A stretch of DNA of 64,000 bases from an uncultured Roseobacter sp. Lineage in GTDB: Bacteria; Pseudomonadota; Alphaproteobacteria; Rhodobacterales; Rhodobacteraceae. The stretch covers positions 558,001-622,000 of the forward strand of contig CANKZM010000001.1 in the NCBI GenBank assembly GCA_947488305.1, given 5' to 3'. The translations under genes and the position numbers were made by a program. Under the pieces are notes generated by a model that ran no database searches, was not told the DNA's origin, and saw only the letters and a list, made by a program, of their open reading frames with translations. This document shows positions 55,764 through 64,000 of the stretch, piece by piece. Positions within the stretch are counted from its first letter, which is position 1, and each line of letters starts with the position of its first letter.

Positions 55764-56894
55764 ATGTCGCTCAACCATGTTCGCCCTTGGCGCAATATCT
55801 ACCGCCGCAGTTCGCGTCAAATCATGGTGGGAAATGTCCCGGTTGGCGGCGATGCTCCGATTTCCGTGCAGACGATGACCAACACGCTGACCACAGATGT
55901 GAAGGCCACGATTGAGCAGGTGAACGCCGCCGCGGAAGCAGGTGCTGACATCGTGCGTATTTCGGTCCCGGACGAGGGATCCTCGAAGGCCCTGAAGGAA
56001 ATTGTGCCCGAGGTGTCGGTGCCGATCGTGGCCGACATTCATTTTCATTACCGTCGCGGCATCGAAGCCGCTGAGGCTGGTGCCGCTTGTTTGCGTATCA
56101 ATCCAGGCAATATCGGAGACGAAAAGCGCGTCAAGGAGGTCATCAAGGCCGCACGTGACCACAATTGCTCGATCCGCATCGGGGTAAATGCTGGTAGTCT
56201 GGAGAAGCACCTGCTGGACAAATATGGTGAGCCTTGTCCTGATGCGATGGTGGAAAGCGGGTTGGATCATATCAAGATCCTGCAAGATAATGACTTTCAT
56301 GAATTCAAGATCAGTTGCAAAGCCTCTGATGTCTTCATGGCGGCCGCGGCTTATCAACAGCTAGCTGACGCAACAGACGCGCCTATACACCTCGGGATTA
56401 CCGAGGCGGGCGGTCTGGTATCGGGCACGATCAAATCAGCAATTGGTCTGGGGAATCTGTTGTGGATGGGAATAGGTGACACAATCCGCGTCAGCCTCTC
56501 CGCTGATCCTGTTGAAGAAGTTAAAGTCGGCTATGAGATTCTGAAATCGCTGGGTTTGCGCCACCGCGGTGTGAACATCATTTCCTGCCCAAGCTGCGCG
56601 CGACAAGGCTTTGACGTGATCAAGACGGTTGAGGCGCTGGAGAAGCGGCTTGAACACATCAAAACCCCGATGAGCCTGAGCATCATTGGCTGCGTTGTGA
56701 ATGGCCCGGGAGAAGCACTGATGACGGATGTGGGTTTTACAGGAGGCGGGGCCGGGTCCGGTATGGTGTATCTGGCGGGTAAGCAGAGCCACAAATTGAA
56801 CAATGACAAGATGATTGATCACATCGTCGAGCAGGTCGAGAAAAAAGCCGCCGAGCTGGACGCTGCGGCGGCTCTTGCGGATGCGGCAGAGTAA
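55764..56894 (+). CDS. ispG: 4-hydroxy-3-methylbut-2-enyl-diphosphate synthase
   Basis: Penultimate enzyme of the MEP isoprenoid pathway, a [4Fe-4S] protein of 376 residues. [13 protein letters not shown] and the TIM-barrel core are followed by the cluster ligands in [11 protein letters not shown] and the conserved [10 protein letters not shown]. Electrons probably come from ferredoxin or flavodoxin. An Ala-rich tail follows residue 360. Encoded downstream of the RodZ-like gene. Confidence 0.96.
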   Translation: MSLNHVRPWRNIYRRSSRQIMVGNVPVGGDAPISVQTMTNTLTTDVKATIEQVNAAAEAGADIVRISVPDEGSSKALKEIVPEVSVPIVADIHFHYRRGIEAAEAGAACLRINPGNIGDEKRVKEVIKAARDHNCSIRIGVNAGSLEKHLLDKYGEPCPDAMVESGLDHIKILQDNDFHEFKISCKASDVFMAAAAYQQLADATDAPIHLGITEAGGLVSGTIKSAIGLGNLLWMGIGDTIRVSLSADPVEEVKVGYEILKSLGLRHRGVNIISCPSCARQGFDVIKTVEALEKRLEHIKTPMSLSIIGCVVNGPGEALMTDVGFTGGGAGSGMVYLAGKQSHKLNNDKMIDHIVEQVEKKAAELDAAAALADAAE

Positions 56895-56900
56895 ACCCGG

Positions 56901-57650
56901 TCAGCCGCGTTTATCGTCGACGATCATCTGCAACTGATCTGACGGAAGAAAACCCCTAAGCATTTCATCTTCAAGCACAAATGTTGGGGTGCCGCTGATT
57001 TGCAGGCGCTGCGCCAATGCCCGGGTTGCGCGCAATTCTTCGGTGATTGCTTCGTCGTCCATGCGCGCTTCGATCTTGTCGCTGTCCAGATCGAAGGTTT
57101 TCGCCAGACGCCTCAGGGATGCCAGAGTGATATCACCGTTGAAAGACATCAGAGCATCATGGATTGACTTATATGCGTCGTTGCCTTTCTCAAGCCGCGT
57201 TGCGATCGCAAAGCGTGATGCCAGAAGGGACTGATCGCCCAGGATCGGAAACTCTTTTACAACGAAGCGGATGTTCCCATCTGCTTCGAGTAGTTTTTCA
57301 ACTTCGCCAAAAGCGCGTTTACAAAATCCGCATCGATAATCCATGAACTCGACCAAGGTGATGTCCCCGTCAGGATTACCCCCGACATAGGAGAAGCCGT
57401 CGTTAAAGAGCGCCTCGGCGTTTTGTGCGACGAGATCAAGGTCCGCTTGTGCCTGCGCCTCGGCCTGACGTTCTTCAAGTGAATTGACGGCTTCAAGGAT
57501 AACTTCCGGATTATCCATCAGATAGGCCCGCACTTCGGCACGAAAGAGTGCGCGTTCCTCCTCGCTCATGGCGTTGAGATCCAAAGCCATAGCGGGCGTA
57601 GAGACCGCCAAACAGCTTACCCCAAGGGCCAACATTAAGTTCTTGAACAT
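56901..57650 (-). CDS. DsbA-family thiol-disulfide oxidoreductase
   Basis: A periplasmic 249-residue protein with signal peptide (1-22, ending TPAMA) and a helical N-terminal extension (about 23-75) before a DsbA-type thioredoxin fold with the active site CGFC (MDYRCGFCKRA) and cis-Pro region SGTPTFV. The extension resembles Com1/ScsC-type proteins that oligomerise. Its Shine-Dalgarno (GGAG) lies within the last codons of the upstream M48 gene, so the two are coupled. Confidence 0.9.
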   Translation of the reverse strand: MFKNLMLALGVSCLAVSTPAMALDLNAMSEEERALFRAEVRAYLMDNPEVILEAVNSLEERQAEAQAQADLDLVAQNAEALFNDGFSYVGGNPDGDITLVEFMDYRCGFCKRAFGEVEKLLEADGNIRFVVKEFPILGDQSLLASRFAIATRLEKGNDAYKSIHDALMSFNGDITLASLRRLAKTFDLDSDKIEARMDDEAITEELRATRALAQRLQISGTPTFVLEDEMLRGFLPSDQLQMIVDDKRG

Positions 57651-57653
57651 GAA

Positions 57654-58985
57654 TTATCTCCGTTTCGCTGCCCGTTCAGAGGCAATCAACACATCTTGCG
57701 CCCGTTGCCAAGCACCTGAACCGGTCGGCAACTGGTCCATGGCGCGTTTGGCGTGTATTCCGGCATCCTTCATTCGACCCGTCAGGGCGTATCGTTCCGC
57801 AGTGACAACTGACGCCATGCCGGTTTGGCCCGATTTGGCATAGGCGACGGACAAATCCCGAAGCATAGTACCATCCCGAAAATCTATAGTCCTTGCTTTT
57901 TCAAGGATTTGCCGCGCTTTCTTGACGTCGTCGTTGATCAAGAGAGCACGCCCGTAGCCTGACAGGATCAACGGATCATTCGGCGCCAGTTGCACGGCAC
58001 GCCCATAGGCAGCGGCCGCAGCCTTGAAGTTGCGGGTTTCCAGCAGAATCTGCCCCCGTTGATCATGTAGAAACGGATCATTCGGACGCCGCGCGATGGC
58101 TTGGTCAATGGCACTCAGCGCTTGTTTGGTGCGGGATTGCCGGTGTTCCGCCACGGCCTCGCGCAAAAGGCGGACGTCTTCATAAGGCGATTCCTTGAGA
58201 CGTCGCAGGGTCCATTTGGGCGACCTGGTATAGGCGCTCAACTTGCCTTTGACGCGCGAAAACCAATAAGCAGCTGTGTTGTCAGTCGTGCTGTCCTTGC
58301 CGTAGGCGCTGACGAACCCTTCGACCGCTCTTACCCTGTCACGAGACAACGGGTGAGACCGGGTATAGGGCGATTGCCGCGATGCTGAGAGCAATTCCTG
58401 TCCCTTGAATATATTCAACACGTCAGACATGCCACGCGGATTGATCCCGGCTGACCGGAGGTACCGTACCGCCGATTGGTCAGCGGAGGCTTCTTCGGCG
58501 CGTGTATGGGCAAAGAAGCGGTTCATCGCCGCGCTTTGCGTGCCGATCAAGACACCGGCTGCCGCTTCACCCCCGCCAGCAGCGGCGACTGCGGCCGCAA
58601 GTGCCAATCCAAAACCCGCAGCCGTTCGCGCGCTGTAGAAGTTGTTCATGCGGCGCGTGAGGTGCCCATTGGCGATATGTGCGGCCTCATGGGCGATGAC
58701 GGCCTGGAGCATTTCGGCCGATTCCATTTTGTTGATCAGGCCGTAATTCAGGAAGATCGCATCCGTACTGACAACAAAGGCATTCAAGGAGCTGTCGTTC
58801 ACGACCAGCATTTTCACACGGGAAGGGCTGAGGCCAGCGGCGGTCAGCACCGGTTTTGCCAGTTGCTTGAGGCCGTATTCGATGTCGGCATCCCGCAACA
58901 AACCCTGTGCCAGAGCCGATTGTGCAAACAGGCAAAAAGCAAGGGCCGGGATTGACGCCAGCTGGAATACGCGGTGAAACCTCAT
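57654..58985 (-). CDS. M48 metalloprotease with TPR repeats (BepA-like)
   Basis: A periplasmic 443-residue protease: signal peptide (about 1-27, cleavage after QSALA), peptidase M48 domain with AHEAAHIANGH (zinc HExxH) and the third ligand Glu in EEASADQSA, and a C-terminal TPR region (about 290-430). BepA-type proteins handle outer-membrane assembly; the coupled DsbA-like gene fits an envelope quality-control role. Start ATG 58985 gives the best signal peptide; ATG 59009 would overlap the divergent gene's start codon. Confidence 0.9.
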   Translation of the reverse strand: MRFHRVFQLASIPALAFCLFAQSALAQGLLRDADIEYGLKQLAKPVLTAAGLSPSRVKMLVVNDSSLNAFVVSTDAIFLNYGLINKMESAEMLQAVIAHEAAHIANGHLTRRMNNFYSARTAAGFGLALAAAVAAAGGGEAAAGVLIGTQSAAMNRFFAHTRAEEASADQSAVRYLRSAGINPRGMSDVLNIFKGQELLSASRQSPYTRSHPLSRDRVRAVEGFVSAYGKDSTTDNTAAYWFSRVKGKLSAYTRSPKWTLRRLKESPYEDVRLLREAVAEHRQSRTKQALSAIDQAIARRPNDPFLHDQRGQILLETRNFKAAAAAYGRAVQLAPNDPLILSGYGRALLINDDVKKARQILEKARTIDFRDGTMLRDLSVAYAKSGQTGMASVVTAERYALTGRMKDAGIHAKRAMDQLPTGSGAWQRAQDVLIASERAAKRR

Positions 58986-59007
58986 GTAAACATAAGGAGC
59001 GGTTTTC

Positions 59008-60150
59008 ATGCGGGTTTCAAGGCGTTCTTCGGTTGATCCCTTCATTGTGATGGATGTGATGGAAGCCGCGCGTCGCGCCGAGGCTGCAGGTCGTCACATC
59101 ATTCACATGGAAGTTGGCCAACCGGGAACGGGTGCGCCGAAGGCGGCAGCCGAGGCCGTTTCTGCGACCATGGCGCGGGACGCGCTTGGCTACACAGTCG
59201 CATTGGGACTTCCCGCGCTGCGTCAGCGCATCGCAAGGCTATACGGGGAATGGTATAACGTAGATCTGAACCCCGAGCGTGTTGTGATCACCCCGGGGTC
59301 GTCAGGCGGGTTCATCCTTGCCTTCACGGCCTTGTTCGACACTGGCGACCGCGTCGGGATCGGCGCGCCGGGGTATCCAAGTTACCGGCAGATTCTGAGC
59401 GCCCTTGATCTGAAGCCGGTTGATATTGAGACGGCAGCGGAAAACCGCTTTCAACCCGCGCCTGACGATCTCGTCGGGCAGGACTTGGCAGGGTTGATGG
59501 TCGCATCGCCTGCAAATCCGACGGGCACGATGCTGGATGCTGGCGCGCTCGGGGCTCTCATCGAGGCTACACATGGGCAGGGTGCCTCGTTCATTTCGGA
59601 CGAAATTTATCACGGGATTGAATATGACGCGAAAGCCGTGACGGCCCTGCAACTCACTGACGAAGCCTACGTCATCAACTCCTTTTCGAAATATTTTTCG
59701 ATGACGGGATGGCGCGTGGGCTGGATGGTTGTGCCAGAGGATCATGTCCGCGTGATTGAGCGCATTGCGCAAAACATGTTCATCTGCGCGCCCCACGTCA
59801 GCCAGATCGCAGCGCTTGCCTCGATGGATGCCGAGGATGAGTTGCAAGCCAATATGGACGTCTATCGCGCGAATCGTGCCTTGATGCTGGAAGGCTTGCC
59901 AGCCGCAGGTTTCACCAAAATTGCCCCCCCGGACGGCGCGTTCTACGTCTATGCAGATGTCAGTGACATGACAGATGACAGCCGGGCTTTCGCTGCCGAG
60001 ATTTTGGAGCATGCCGGGGTCGCGGTTACACCGGGACTTGATTTTGATCCGGTCCGTGGGCACCAGACCTTGCGGTTTTCCTATGCGCGCAGCACCGAAG
60101 ACATTGCGGAAGGCCTCGACCGTCTGAAAAACTTCGTCAAAACCCGCTAA
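59008..60150 (+). CDS. Class I/II PLP-dependent aminotransferase
   Basis: A fold-type I aminotransferase of 380 residues: GQPGTGAPKAA near the N-terminus, GYTVALGLPALR, NPTGTMLD, SDEIYHGIEY and the PLP lysine in NSFSKYFSMTGWRVGW, with the C-terminal arginine in LRFSYAR. Aspartate/aromatic-type specificity is likely, but the substrate cannot be fixed. AAGGAG lies at 58994-58999, within the 22-bp gap to the divergent M48 start. Confidence 0.92.
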   Translation: MRVSRRSSVDPFIVMDVMEAARRAEAAGRHIIHMEVGQPGTGAPKAAAEAVSATMARDALGYTVALGLPALRQRIARLYGEWYNVDLNPERVVITPGSSGGFILAFTALFDTGDRVGIGAPGYPSYRQILSALDLKPVDIETAAENRFQPAPDDLVGQDLAGLMVASPANPTGTMLDAGALGALIEATHGQGASFISDEIYHGIEYDAKAVTALQLTDEAYVINSFSKYFSMTGWRVGWMVVPEDHVRVIERIAQNMFICAPHVSQIAALASMDAEDELQANMDVYRANRALMLEGLPAAGFTKIAPPDGAFYVYADVSDMTDDSRAFAAEILEHAGVAVTPGLDFDPVRGHQTLRFSYARSTEDIAEGLDRLKNFVKTR

Positions 60151-60211
60151 GGGATTCCCACACGACGATCACTGGTCTATGATCGGACAAAAGACATAAG
60201 GCCGAGCAGCC

Positions 60212-61432
60212 ATGATCCGCAGACTTATTCTGATGTGCGCCCTCTTTTGGACGGCGCTCCATACCATTCTATACGCGCAACCTTTGTCGGGTGTCGCGCG
60301 TGTTGATATATCTGAGAGTTTTGTAAAAACCGACTGGCGAGGACGCACAGAGTTCAACCTGCGACTCACGCAAGGCGTGCCTTTTCGTGTCTTCACATTG
60401 GAGAACCCGGCCCGCCTTGTGTTGGATTTCCGTGAAGTCGATTGGTCGGGCGTGAAATCCATCGATCTGCTACAGGACTCTACCGAAATAAACGATCTGC
60501 GGTTTGGCGCTTTTCAGCCCGGTTGGTCCCGTCTCGTGGCCGACCTAAAGGGCCCTTATCTGCCTGACGAAGTAGGCATGACGATCGATCCAGTTACAGG
60601 CGCTGCGGAACTGAACCTGATGTTGGCCGAGGCAGAGCCGAATGTTTTTTCTGCGGCATCAGGTGTGCCTCAGGATGCGCTTTGGCCCGTAAAAACCGAT
60701 GAGGTAACGACGGCGCCGGTAGCCGACGAACGGTTTGTGGTTGTTCTGGACCCGGGCCATGGTGGCATCGATCCTGGCGCTGAAAGAGAAGGCCTCTCCG
60801 AGAAAGCGTTGATGCTGGAAATGGCATTTGCGCTGCGTGACACGCTGATCCGCAACGCGGATGTCGACGTCGTCATGACGCGGGACCGCGATGTCTTCGT
60901 ATCGCTTGAGGCTCGGGTTGCCAAAGCGCATCAGGCGAATGCAGATCTTTTTTTGTCCCTGCATGCGGATGCGCTCAGCCAGGGTGGCGCGCAGGGGGCC
61001 ACGGTATACCTGCTTTCTGACGATGCAAGTGATACGGCCTCGGCTCATCTGGCAGCGCGCCATAACAGAGCCGACATTATTGCTGGCGCCGATTTGACCG
61101 GATCAGATGATGAGGTCACCAGCCTGCTATTGGATTTGGCGCGCCAGGAAACCGAACCCCGTTCGGAGGCGCTTGCGGGAACATTGATAAAAGGGTTGAC
61201 CCAAGCAGGTGGGCCGATGAATTCGCGCCCGTTACGACGCGCGGGCTTTTCCGTCCTGAAATCGGCGGATATCCCCTCGGCTTTGATCGAGGTCGGATTT
61301 CTGTCCAGCAAGCGAGATCTTGAGAATTTGCGCGACCCTGCGTGGCGGGCTGGCATCGTTGGTGCGATGGCAAAGGCAATTCTCACGTGGCACCGATCCG
61401 ATCAGGCGGTGAGGCTGCTTGTGCGCCAATAG
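60212..61432 (+). CDS. N-acetylmuramoyl-L-alanine amidase (AmiC type)
   Basis: Periplasmic cell-wall amidase of 406 residues: signal peptide (about 1-22), AMIN domain for septal localisation (about 28-140) and an Amidase_3 catalytic domain (about 170-395) with zinc ligands in LDPGHGGIDPGA, Glu of LSEKALMLEM and His of FLSLHADAL, and the catalytic Glu in LIEVGFLSS. Splits daughter cells by removing stem peptides from glycan. Directly upstream of the PBP1A gene. Confidence 0.93.
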   Translation: MIRRLILMCALFWTALHTILYAQPLSGVARVDISESFVKTDWRGRTEFNLRLTQGVPFRVFTLENPARLVLDFREVDWSGVKSIDLLQDSTEINDLRFGAFQPGWSRLVADLKGPYLPDEVGMTIDPVTGAAELNLMLAEAEPNVFSAASGVPQDALWPVKTDEVTTAPVADERFVVVLDPGHGGIDPGAEREGLSEKALMLEMAFALRDTLIRNADVDVVMTRDRDVFVSLEARVAKAHQANADLFLSLHADALSQGGAQGATVYLLSDDASDTASAHLAARHNRADIIAGADLTGSDDEVTSLLLDLARQETEPRSEALAGTLIKGLTQAGGPMNSRPLRRAGFSVLKSADIPSALIEVGFLSSKRDLENLRDPAWRAGIVGAMAKAILTWHRSDQAVRLLVRQ

Positions 61433-61540
61433 CAAGGCGGCGCTTATTCCGGTATTTTCACGGGGTGTTTTTTTGACGTCCCTTTCGCTTATGCCTATAT
61501 GGAGTAAGCGCTTTGGCAATGGCAAAAAGGCAGTACGCTT

Positions 61541-64000
61541 GTGTTTCGTTTCATCCTGTCGTTTTTCGGCGGAATTTTCACAACCATCACTATGGGGATC
61601 GGTATGGTTGTGCTCAGTATTGGTGCGATCTTCTGGGTTTATGGGAAAGATCTGCCAAGCCACGAATCTCTGGCGCAATACGCGCCTCCGACCATCAGCC
61701 GGATTTATTCCGGACAGGGCGAAATAATTGACGAGTTTGCCAAGGAACGCAGGCTTTTCACGCCTGCCGAAGATATTCCTGACCTCGTAAAGCAAGCCTT
61801 CATTTCTGCGGAAGACAAGAATTTCTACCAGCACCAAGGCTATGATCCGCGCGGTATCGCCGCCGCAGCCGTAGATGCCGTGAAATCCAAAGGCCGTGAT
61901 GTCCGTGGTGCCTCAACGATCACGCAACAGGTTATGAAGAATTTCCTTTTGTCCGGGGACCGGCGGGCAGAGCGAAAGATCAAGGAAATCATTCTTGCGT
62001 CCCGGTTGGAAGAGACGCTCGACAAGGAACAGATCCTCGAGCTCTATCTGAACGAGATTTTCCTTGGCCAAAACTCCTATGGTGTGACAGCTGCCGCGCA
62101 AACTTACTTCAACAAATCCCTGAGCGATCTGGAACCGCATGAGGCTGCATTTCTCGCGTCGCTTCCGAAAGCACCGTCAGATTATCACCCTGTACGCCAA
62201 AAAGACCGGCTGCTAGCGCGACGCGACTTCGTGCTGAAGGAGATGATGGAAAACGGCTATCTTTCGCAGGCTGTCTATGAAGAAGAAGTGGCGGCCCCCC
62301 TGAAATCAGTTCAGAACGGCGATTTTGAGAGTTTCCGGGCCGAGCTTCCACCCCGCGACTATTTCACTGATGAAATCCGCAGACAACTGAGCGAGGATTT
62401 TGGCGAAGGCGAGTTCTTTACCGGCGGGCTGAGTGTCCGCGCAACCATTGATGCCGACCTGCAACCGGTTGCCGCAGAAAGCTTGCGCCGCGAATTGGAA
62501 CTTTATGATCGCAGGCAAGGGATCTGGCGAGAGAGCAGACTAAAGCTTGATCCTGCTTTGCTGGAGGATGAGGAAAGTTGGCGCGCCGCGTTATCGGAAG
62601 TTGAGATTGCCCGCGACATCGATTTGGATGGCCCTTGGTATCCTGCGGTTGTCTTATCCGTTGGCGATAGTTCCGCCCGGATCGGGATTGAAGGGGTCAT
62701 CGACGACGAAGACGGGCATTTCATTACAGCGCGCGATGTGACCTGGGCGCGAAAGCGCAGCCTCGACGGTAAAGTCGGTCGCAAGGCGCAAGTGGCGGGC
62801 GACCTTTTGTCTGTTGGCGATGTGGTGCATGTCCGCGCCATGACGTCTGATGAAGACGACAGCTTTATCCGGTGGACCTTGCGGCAAGTGCCGGAAGTGC
62901 AGGGCGGCTTTGTCGCGATGGACGTGACATCCGGTCGTGTTCTCGCCATGCAGGGCGGCTTTTCTTATCAGGACAGCGTTTTCAACAGGGCCACGCAAGC
63001 ACGGCGGCAGCCTGGATCGAGTTTCAAACCTTTTGTTTATGCCTCAGCGCTCGATAGCGGCTATTCCCCGGCGACCATCGTTGTGGACGCACCGATTGAG
63101 ATCAACACGCCGCAGGGTTTGTGGCGGCCTCGCAATGCATCACGGGAATTCTACGGACCAACCCCGCTGCGAACCGGGATCGAAAGATCGCGGAACCTCA
63201 TGACCATCCGACTGGCCCAAGAAGTGGGGATGGAAACGGTTGCCCGCTATGCTGAACGGTTTGGCGTCTATGACGATATGGGGACATTTCTGGCCAACGC
63301 GCTGGGGTCGGAGGAGACGACGCTTTATCGCATGGTGGCGGCTTACGCGATGTTTGCAAACGGCGGTGAGCGGGTGCAGCCCACACTGGTCGACCGTGTT
63401 CAGGATCGCTATGGCAAGACGATCTACCGCCACGATGAGCGCTATTGCTTTGACTGCGAGCTGGCCAGCCTCGATCCCGGTTTTGGACCCCGAATAATTT
63501 CTAACCGTGAACGGGTGATGGATTCGATCACTGCCTACCAGCTGACCTCCATGATGCGTGGTGTGGTGGACCGTGGCACCGCTGCGCGCACCGTGAACTT
63601 GCCCGTGCCGACGGCGGGTAAGACAGGGACAACAAACGATGCCAAGGATGTTTGGTTCATAGGTTTTACCAGCAATATCGTCGCCGGCTGCTACATCGGG
63701 TACGATCAACCTCGGTCGTTGGGCCGTGGCGCGTCCGGTGGCGGCATGTGTGGCCCGGTCTTTCAGCGCTTCATGGAACAGGCGACCGAAAAATATGGCG
63801 GGGGACCATTTGAGGTGCCCCAAGGTGGCCGCTTCATCAAGATCGACCGGTTTACAGGCGCACGCCTGCCGGATGACGCGTCTGGCGCGTCGGTGGTTGC
63901 CGAGTATTTCCGCGTTGGTGAGGAGCCGCTCTTTGGCGTCATGTTCGACGGTGGCTTTGCCATGGGTGAAAATCTGCCGCTTTTCGAAGAGGTCCAGACC
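61541..64000 (+). CDS. mrcA: Penicillin-binding protein 1A (truncated by window edge)
   Basis: Bifunctional peptidoglycan synthase; 820 codons are present and the frame is open to the right edge. It has an N-terminal membrane anchor (about 5-30), a GT51 glycosyltransferase (about 60-235; ISAEDKNFYQHQGYD with the catalytic Glu, RGASTITQQVMKN), an OB-like insert, and a transpeptidase with SSFK (QPGSSFKPF), SRN and KTGT (TAGKTGTTND). The start is GTG 61541 with AAAAAGG upstream, matching the usual N-terminus with two to three hydrophobic residues before the anchor. Likely works with the AmiC amidase and RodZ-type factors encoded nearby. Confidence 0.94.
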   Translation, partial: MFRFILSFFGGIFTTITMGIGMVVLSIGAIFWVYGKDLPSHESLAQYAPPTISRIYSGQGEIIDEFAKERRLFTPAEDIPDLVKQAFISAEDKNFYQHQGYDPRGIAAAAVDAVKSKGRDVRGASTITQQVMKNFLLSGDRRAERKIKEIILASRLEETLDKEQILELYLNEIFLGQNSYGVTAAAQTYFNKSLSDLEPHEAAFLASLPKAPSDYHPVRQKDRLLARRDFVLKEMMENGYLSQAVYEEEVAAPLKSVQNGDFESFRAELPPRDYFTDEIRRQLSEDFGEGEFFTGGLSVRATIDADLQPVAAESLRRELELYDRRQGIWRESRLKLDPALLEDEESWRAALSEVEIARDIDLDGPWYPAVVLSVGDSSARIGIEGVIDDEDGHFITARDVTWARKRSLDGKVGRKAQVAGDLLSVGDVVHVRAMTSDEDDSFIRWTLRQVPEVQGGFVAMDVTSGRVLAMQGGFSYQDSVFNRATQARRQPGSSFKPFVYASALDSGYSPATIVVDAPIEINTPQGLWRPRNASREFYGPTPLRTGIERSRNLMTIRLAQEVGMETVARYAERFGVYDDMGTFLANALGSEETTLYRMVAAYAMFANGGERVQPTLVDRVQDRYGKTIYRHDERYCFDCELASLDPGFGPRIISNRERVMDSITAYQLTSMMRGVVDRGTAARTVNLPVPTAGKTGTTNDAKDVWFIGFTSNIVAGCYIGYDQPRSLGRGASGGGMCGPVFQRFMEQATEKYGGGPFEVPQGGRFIKIDRFTGARLPDDASGASVVAEYFRVGEEPLFGVMFDGGFAMGENLPLFEEVQT

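Overview
The window is a dense piece of alphaproteobacterial chromosome, almost certainly from a marine member of the Rhodobacterales (Roseobacter group). The evidence is inferred from gene content rather than a database search: ALA synthase hemA next to a RodZ-type gene and ispG, a form II cox cluster in S-L-M order with an XdhC and a molybdopterin-binding gene, a DctPQM TRAP operon with dctBD, a ferredoxin-type sulfite assimilation operon containing DUF2849 and DUF934 genes, and mmsA/mmsB valine catabolism genes. Base composition and codon use look even throughout. I see no prophage, insertion sequence, CRISPR array, rRNA operon or origin. No gap between genes exceeds 300 bases.

Layout. 1-6.3 kb: 3' end of uvrA, a DUF2892 protein, a valine catabolism cluster on the minus strand (mmsA, then a fused hydroxyisobutyryl-CoA hydrolase/hydroxyisobutyrate dehydrogenase) divergent from a LysR regulator, and a CBS-domain protein. 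6.3-13.5 kb: coaD, a 47-residue membrane microprotein, a GapB-like GAPDH, a YedI-like membrane protein, transketolase, a coiled-coil gene coupled to zapA, and a Grx4/unknown/BolA cluster. 13.6-19.5 kb: molybdenum hydroxylase cluster (xdhC-like, MoCF-like, coxS, coxL, coxM). 19.6-27.4 kb: a diverged HisA paralogue, infC with a probable AUC start, fpr, and the sulfate assimilation operon cysG-DUF2849-cysI-cysH-DUF934 divergent from an Lrp-type regulator. 27.4-35 kb: an orphan P450 and the dctBD-dctPQM C4-dicarboxylate TRAP system. 35-45.3 kb: tpiA, a 2OG-Fe(II) oxygenase, two Fe-S assembly genes, a threonate-dehydrogenase-like/TIM-barrel pair, a RimB-RimK fusion, an SPFH/NfeD pair, a membrane pentapeptide-repeat protein with a 9 x 30 bp tandem array, and tgt. 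45.5-53 kb: lon, a histidine phosphatase, tRNA-Val, tRNA-Asp, a pirin, a fluoroacetate-dehalogenase-like hydrolase and an M20 dipeptidase. 53-64 kb: hemA, rodZ-like gene, ispG, a DsbA-like and an M48-TPR protease gene, an aminotransferase, an AmiC-type amidase and the first 820 codons of PBP1A.

How the genes fit together. Several sets form working units: valine breakdown with its likely regulator; sulfite reduction (siroheme from CysG, electrons probably through Fpr and ferredoxin); sensing and uptake of C4-dicarboxylates; Fe-S trafficking (Grx4, BolA, SufT, A-type carrier); and envelope growth (RodZ-like, AmiC, PBP1A, ZapA). The most unusual points are a DctD-like regulator whose AAA+ domain has lost both the Walker A lysine and the GAFTGA loop and which sits just upstream of twin palindromes before dctP, the in-frame fusion of two valine-catabolic enzymes, the RimB-RimK fusion, the HisA paralogue with altered catalytic positions, and the near-identical tandem repeat array in the pentapeptide protein. 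I did not find a clearly new multi-gene system; the best candidates for undescribed components are the small proteins locked into the Grx4-BolA, ZapA and sulfite-reductase operons.
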